Assembly: GCF_036924745.1 (NCBI RefSeq) | Contig: NZ_JAZHSD010000001.1 | Coordinates: 620,001-684,000 of the forward strand | Direction of reading: 5' to 3' | DNA: 64,000 bases | Source: Bradyrhizobium sp. AZCC 1693 | Lineage (GTDB): Bacteria > Pseudomonadota > Alphaproteobacteria > Rhizobiales > Xanthobacteraceae | Shown here: positions 63,020 through 64,000 of the stretch, one piece after another | How the letters are laid out: each line of letters opens with the position of its first letter | How positions within the stretch are numbered: the first letter of the stretch is position 1 | Program-made: the position numbers and the translations under genes | Notes under the pieces: generated by a model | What the model was told of the DNA's origin: nothing | Databases searched by the model: none | The model's input: only the letters and a program-made list of their open reading frames with translations

Positions 63020-63073
63020 GGCCGCGGTCCCGGCCTCAAGGTCGGGGCCGGGACTGGCGGACGGTTTGCCGGC

Positions 63074-63277
63074 CTATTTGGGAGTACGCAAACCCGGCGA
63101 AGAGAGCCAGCGGTCAATGACGGCCGCGGCTTCGTTTGCAACCGCCACCTCCAAGAGACGCTCTCGCTCGCTTCCCGGCGGCAGGCAAGCTGCCTTTTCG
63201 CGGGCGTGACCGGCGATCTGTCTAAGCCGCTCTTGGAGCGGAAGCGGCGGGCGGCTGCGATTGCGCTTTTTCTTCAT
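63074..63277 (-). CDS. small conserved hypothetical protein
   Basis: The 67-residue basic/helical product reads MKKKRNRSRPPLPLQERLRQIAGHAREKAACLPPGSERERLLEVA and ends WLSSPGLRTPK. Similar short proteins are common in Bradyrhizobium; function unknown. AAGGAGA lies at good distance before the ATG at 63277. Confidence 0.72.
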   Translation of the reverse strand: MKKKRNRSRPPLPLQERLRQIAGHAREKAACLPPGSERERLLEVAVANEAAAVIDRWLSSPGLRTPK

Positions 63278-63391
63278 GGTGGATCTCCTTGCTGGCCTGA
63301 TCCTTTCATGTTGCGGCAGGCGCATCCTTAACCTTTGTTGGGAACCGGCTTCGGGTCGGCGCCGTTTTCATTCAGGTCAGCAAATCATCGA

Positions 63392-64000
63392 ATGGAAGGA
63401 GACGCGGCATTGGACCGGGAGGTGGTGTTGGCGGCCATGTTGCGGCGGCTCAACACCGTTACAGGATTGGATGAGGCGGACATTGCCGCCATCCGCGCGT
63501 TGCCGATCGTCGTGCGGCAATGGGAAGCTGGACGTCCCATCGTATCCGACGGCGATCGTCCGACGGAATGCTGTCTCGTGATCGAGGGGTTTTGCGTGCG
63601 CGCCAAGACGACGGTCAGCGGTAAGCGGCAAATTCTTTCAATCCATATCCCCGGCGATATTCCGGACCTCCAGACCCTGCATCTGCGCAGGATGGATCAC
63701 GATCTCATCCCGGTGGTCCCGTCCACGCTTGGCATGATCAGTCACGCCTCGTTGCGAGACTTGACGCGCGCCAGGCCGAACGTCGCCGAAAAGTTCTGGC
63801 GCGACACGCTGATCGATGCGGCGATATTCCGGCAATGGATCGTCAATGTCGGTCAGCGACCAGCGGATAGCCGGCTCGCCCACACCGTCCTGGAGATACG
63901 CCACCGCCTTGCCGTCGTCGGCCGTACGGCGGGTGATACATTTGAAATGCCGCTAACGCAGGAACAGATTGCAGAGACGCTGGGGATCACGCCGGTCCAC
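63392..64000 (+). CDS. Crp/Fnr family regulator, cut by window edge
   Basis: About 203 residues are visible. A cyclic-nucleotide-binding-type beta roll comes first (GRPIVSDGDRPTECCLVIEGFCVRAKTTVSGKRQILSIHIPGDIPDL), then the dimer helix, and the start of the winged helix (PLTQEQIAETLGITPVH). The ATG at 63392 lacks a ribosome site, while a TTG at 63410 has AAGGAG 8 bases upstream and may be the true start. No FeS-type Cys cluster is evident, so it is not a classical Fnr oxygen sensor. Confidence 0.85.
   Translation, partial: MEGDAALDREVVLAAMLRRLNTVTGLDEADIAAIRALPIVVRQWEAGRPIVSDGDRPTECCLVIEGFCVRAKTTVSGKRQILSIHIPGDIPDLQTLHLRRMDHDLIPVVPSTLGMISHASLRDLTRARPNVAEKFWRDTLIDAAIFRQWIVNVGQRPADSRLAHTVLEIRHRLAVVGRTAGDTFEMPLTQEQIAETLGITPVH

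Overview
The window is a high-GC alphaproteobacterial chromosome segment, most likely from Bradyrhizobium or a close relative in the Nitrobacteraceae. The evidence is the conserved blocks rpsF-rpsR-DUF2232-rplI, fabD-fabG-acpP-fabF-mltG-yicC-gmk and lptF-lptG-lptD-surA-pdxA-rsmA, together with DUF6894 proteins and other small families typical of that group. No rRNA, tRNA, CRISPR array or intact transposase was seen. Most genes are packed tightly, and many neighbours overlap by 4 bp (ATGA or GTGA).

Positions 1-16200 are core: the 5' end of a cyclopropane fatty acid synthase gene, a haem-binding protein with a long repetitive tail, a TetR-thioesterase pair, the ribosomal S6/S18/L9 operon, a TetR-desaturase operon with a perfect 23-bp operator, a LysE exporter, then the fatty-acid synthesis block running into mltG, yicC and gmk. 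Positions 16211-20843 look like an accessory island. A 1.5-kb non-coding stretch with a 19-bp-arm inverted repeat leads into AT-richer genes: a GYF_2-RDD membrane protein and a GYF_2/transmembrane/ClpP-like protein that is split by two G-run frameshifts.

Positions 20844-38923 are again largely core: SGNH hydrolase, DUF6894, zinc alcohol dehydrogenase, the LPS-export/SurA/PdxA/RsmA operon, pepA-holC, an ABC-F ATPase, ndk and a TerC-family protein. Positions 39091-53295 are metabolic and accessory. They hold a lone molybdopterin dehydrogenase subunit, two ArsR-AHSA1 modules with visible operators, a GFA protein, a GST, and a LysR-controlled cluster (HMG-CoA-lyase-like, CaiB/BaiF CoA transferase, Bug binding protein, domain-swapped aconitase-type hydratase). 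That cluster reads as a small branched dicarboxylate (citramalate-like) degradation pathway.

Positions 52891-62619 are a copper/silver region: a Cys-rich copper-storage protein, a short exported Cys/Met protein, a FixH-like protein, CusB- and CusA-type RND components, a c-type cytochrome, an ECF sigma factor with its NrsF-type anti-sigma, and small membrane or exported proteins. Two identical promoter motifs (TGTAACC-N16-CGAACTCA) precede the sigma gene and a small exported-protein gene. Two decayed copies of the cusA 3' end lie in the same region. The window ends in a Crp/Fnr regulator cut by the edge.
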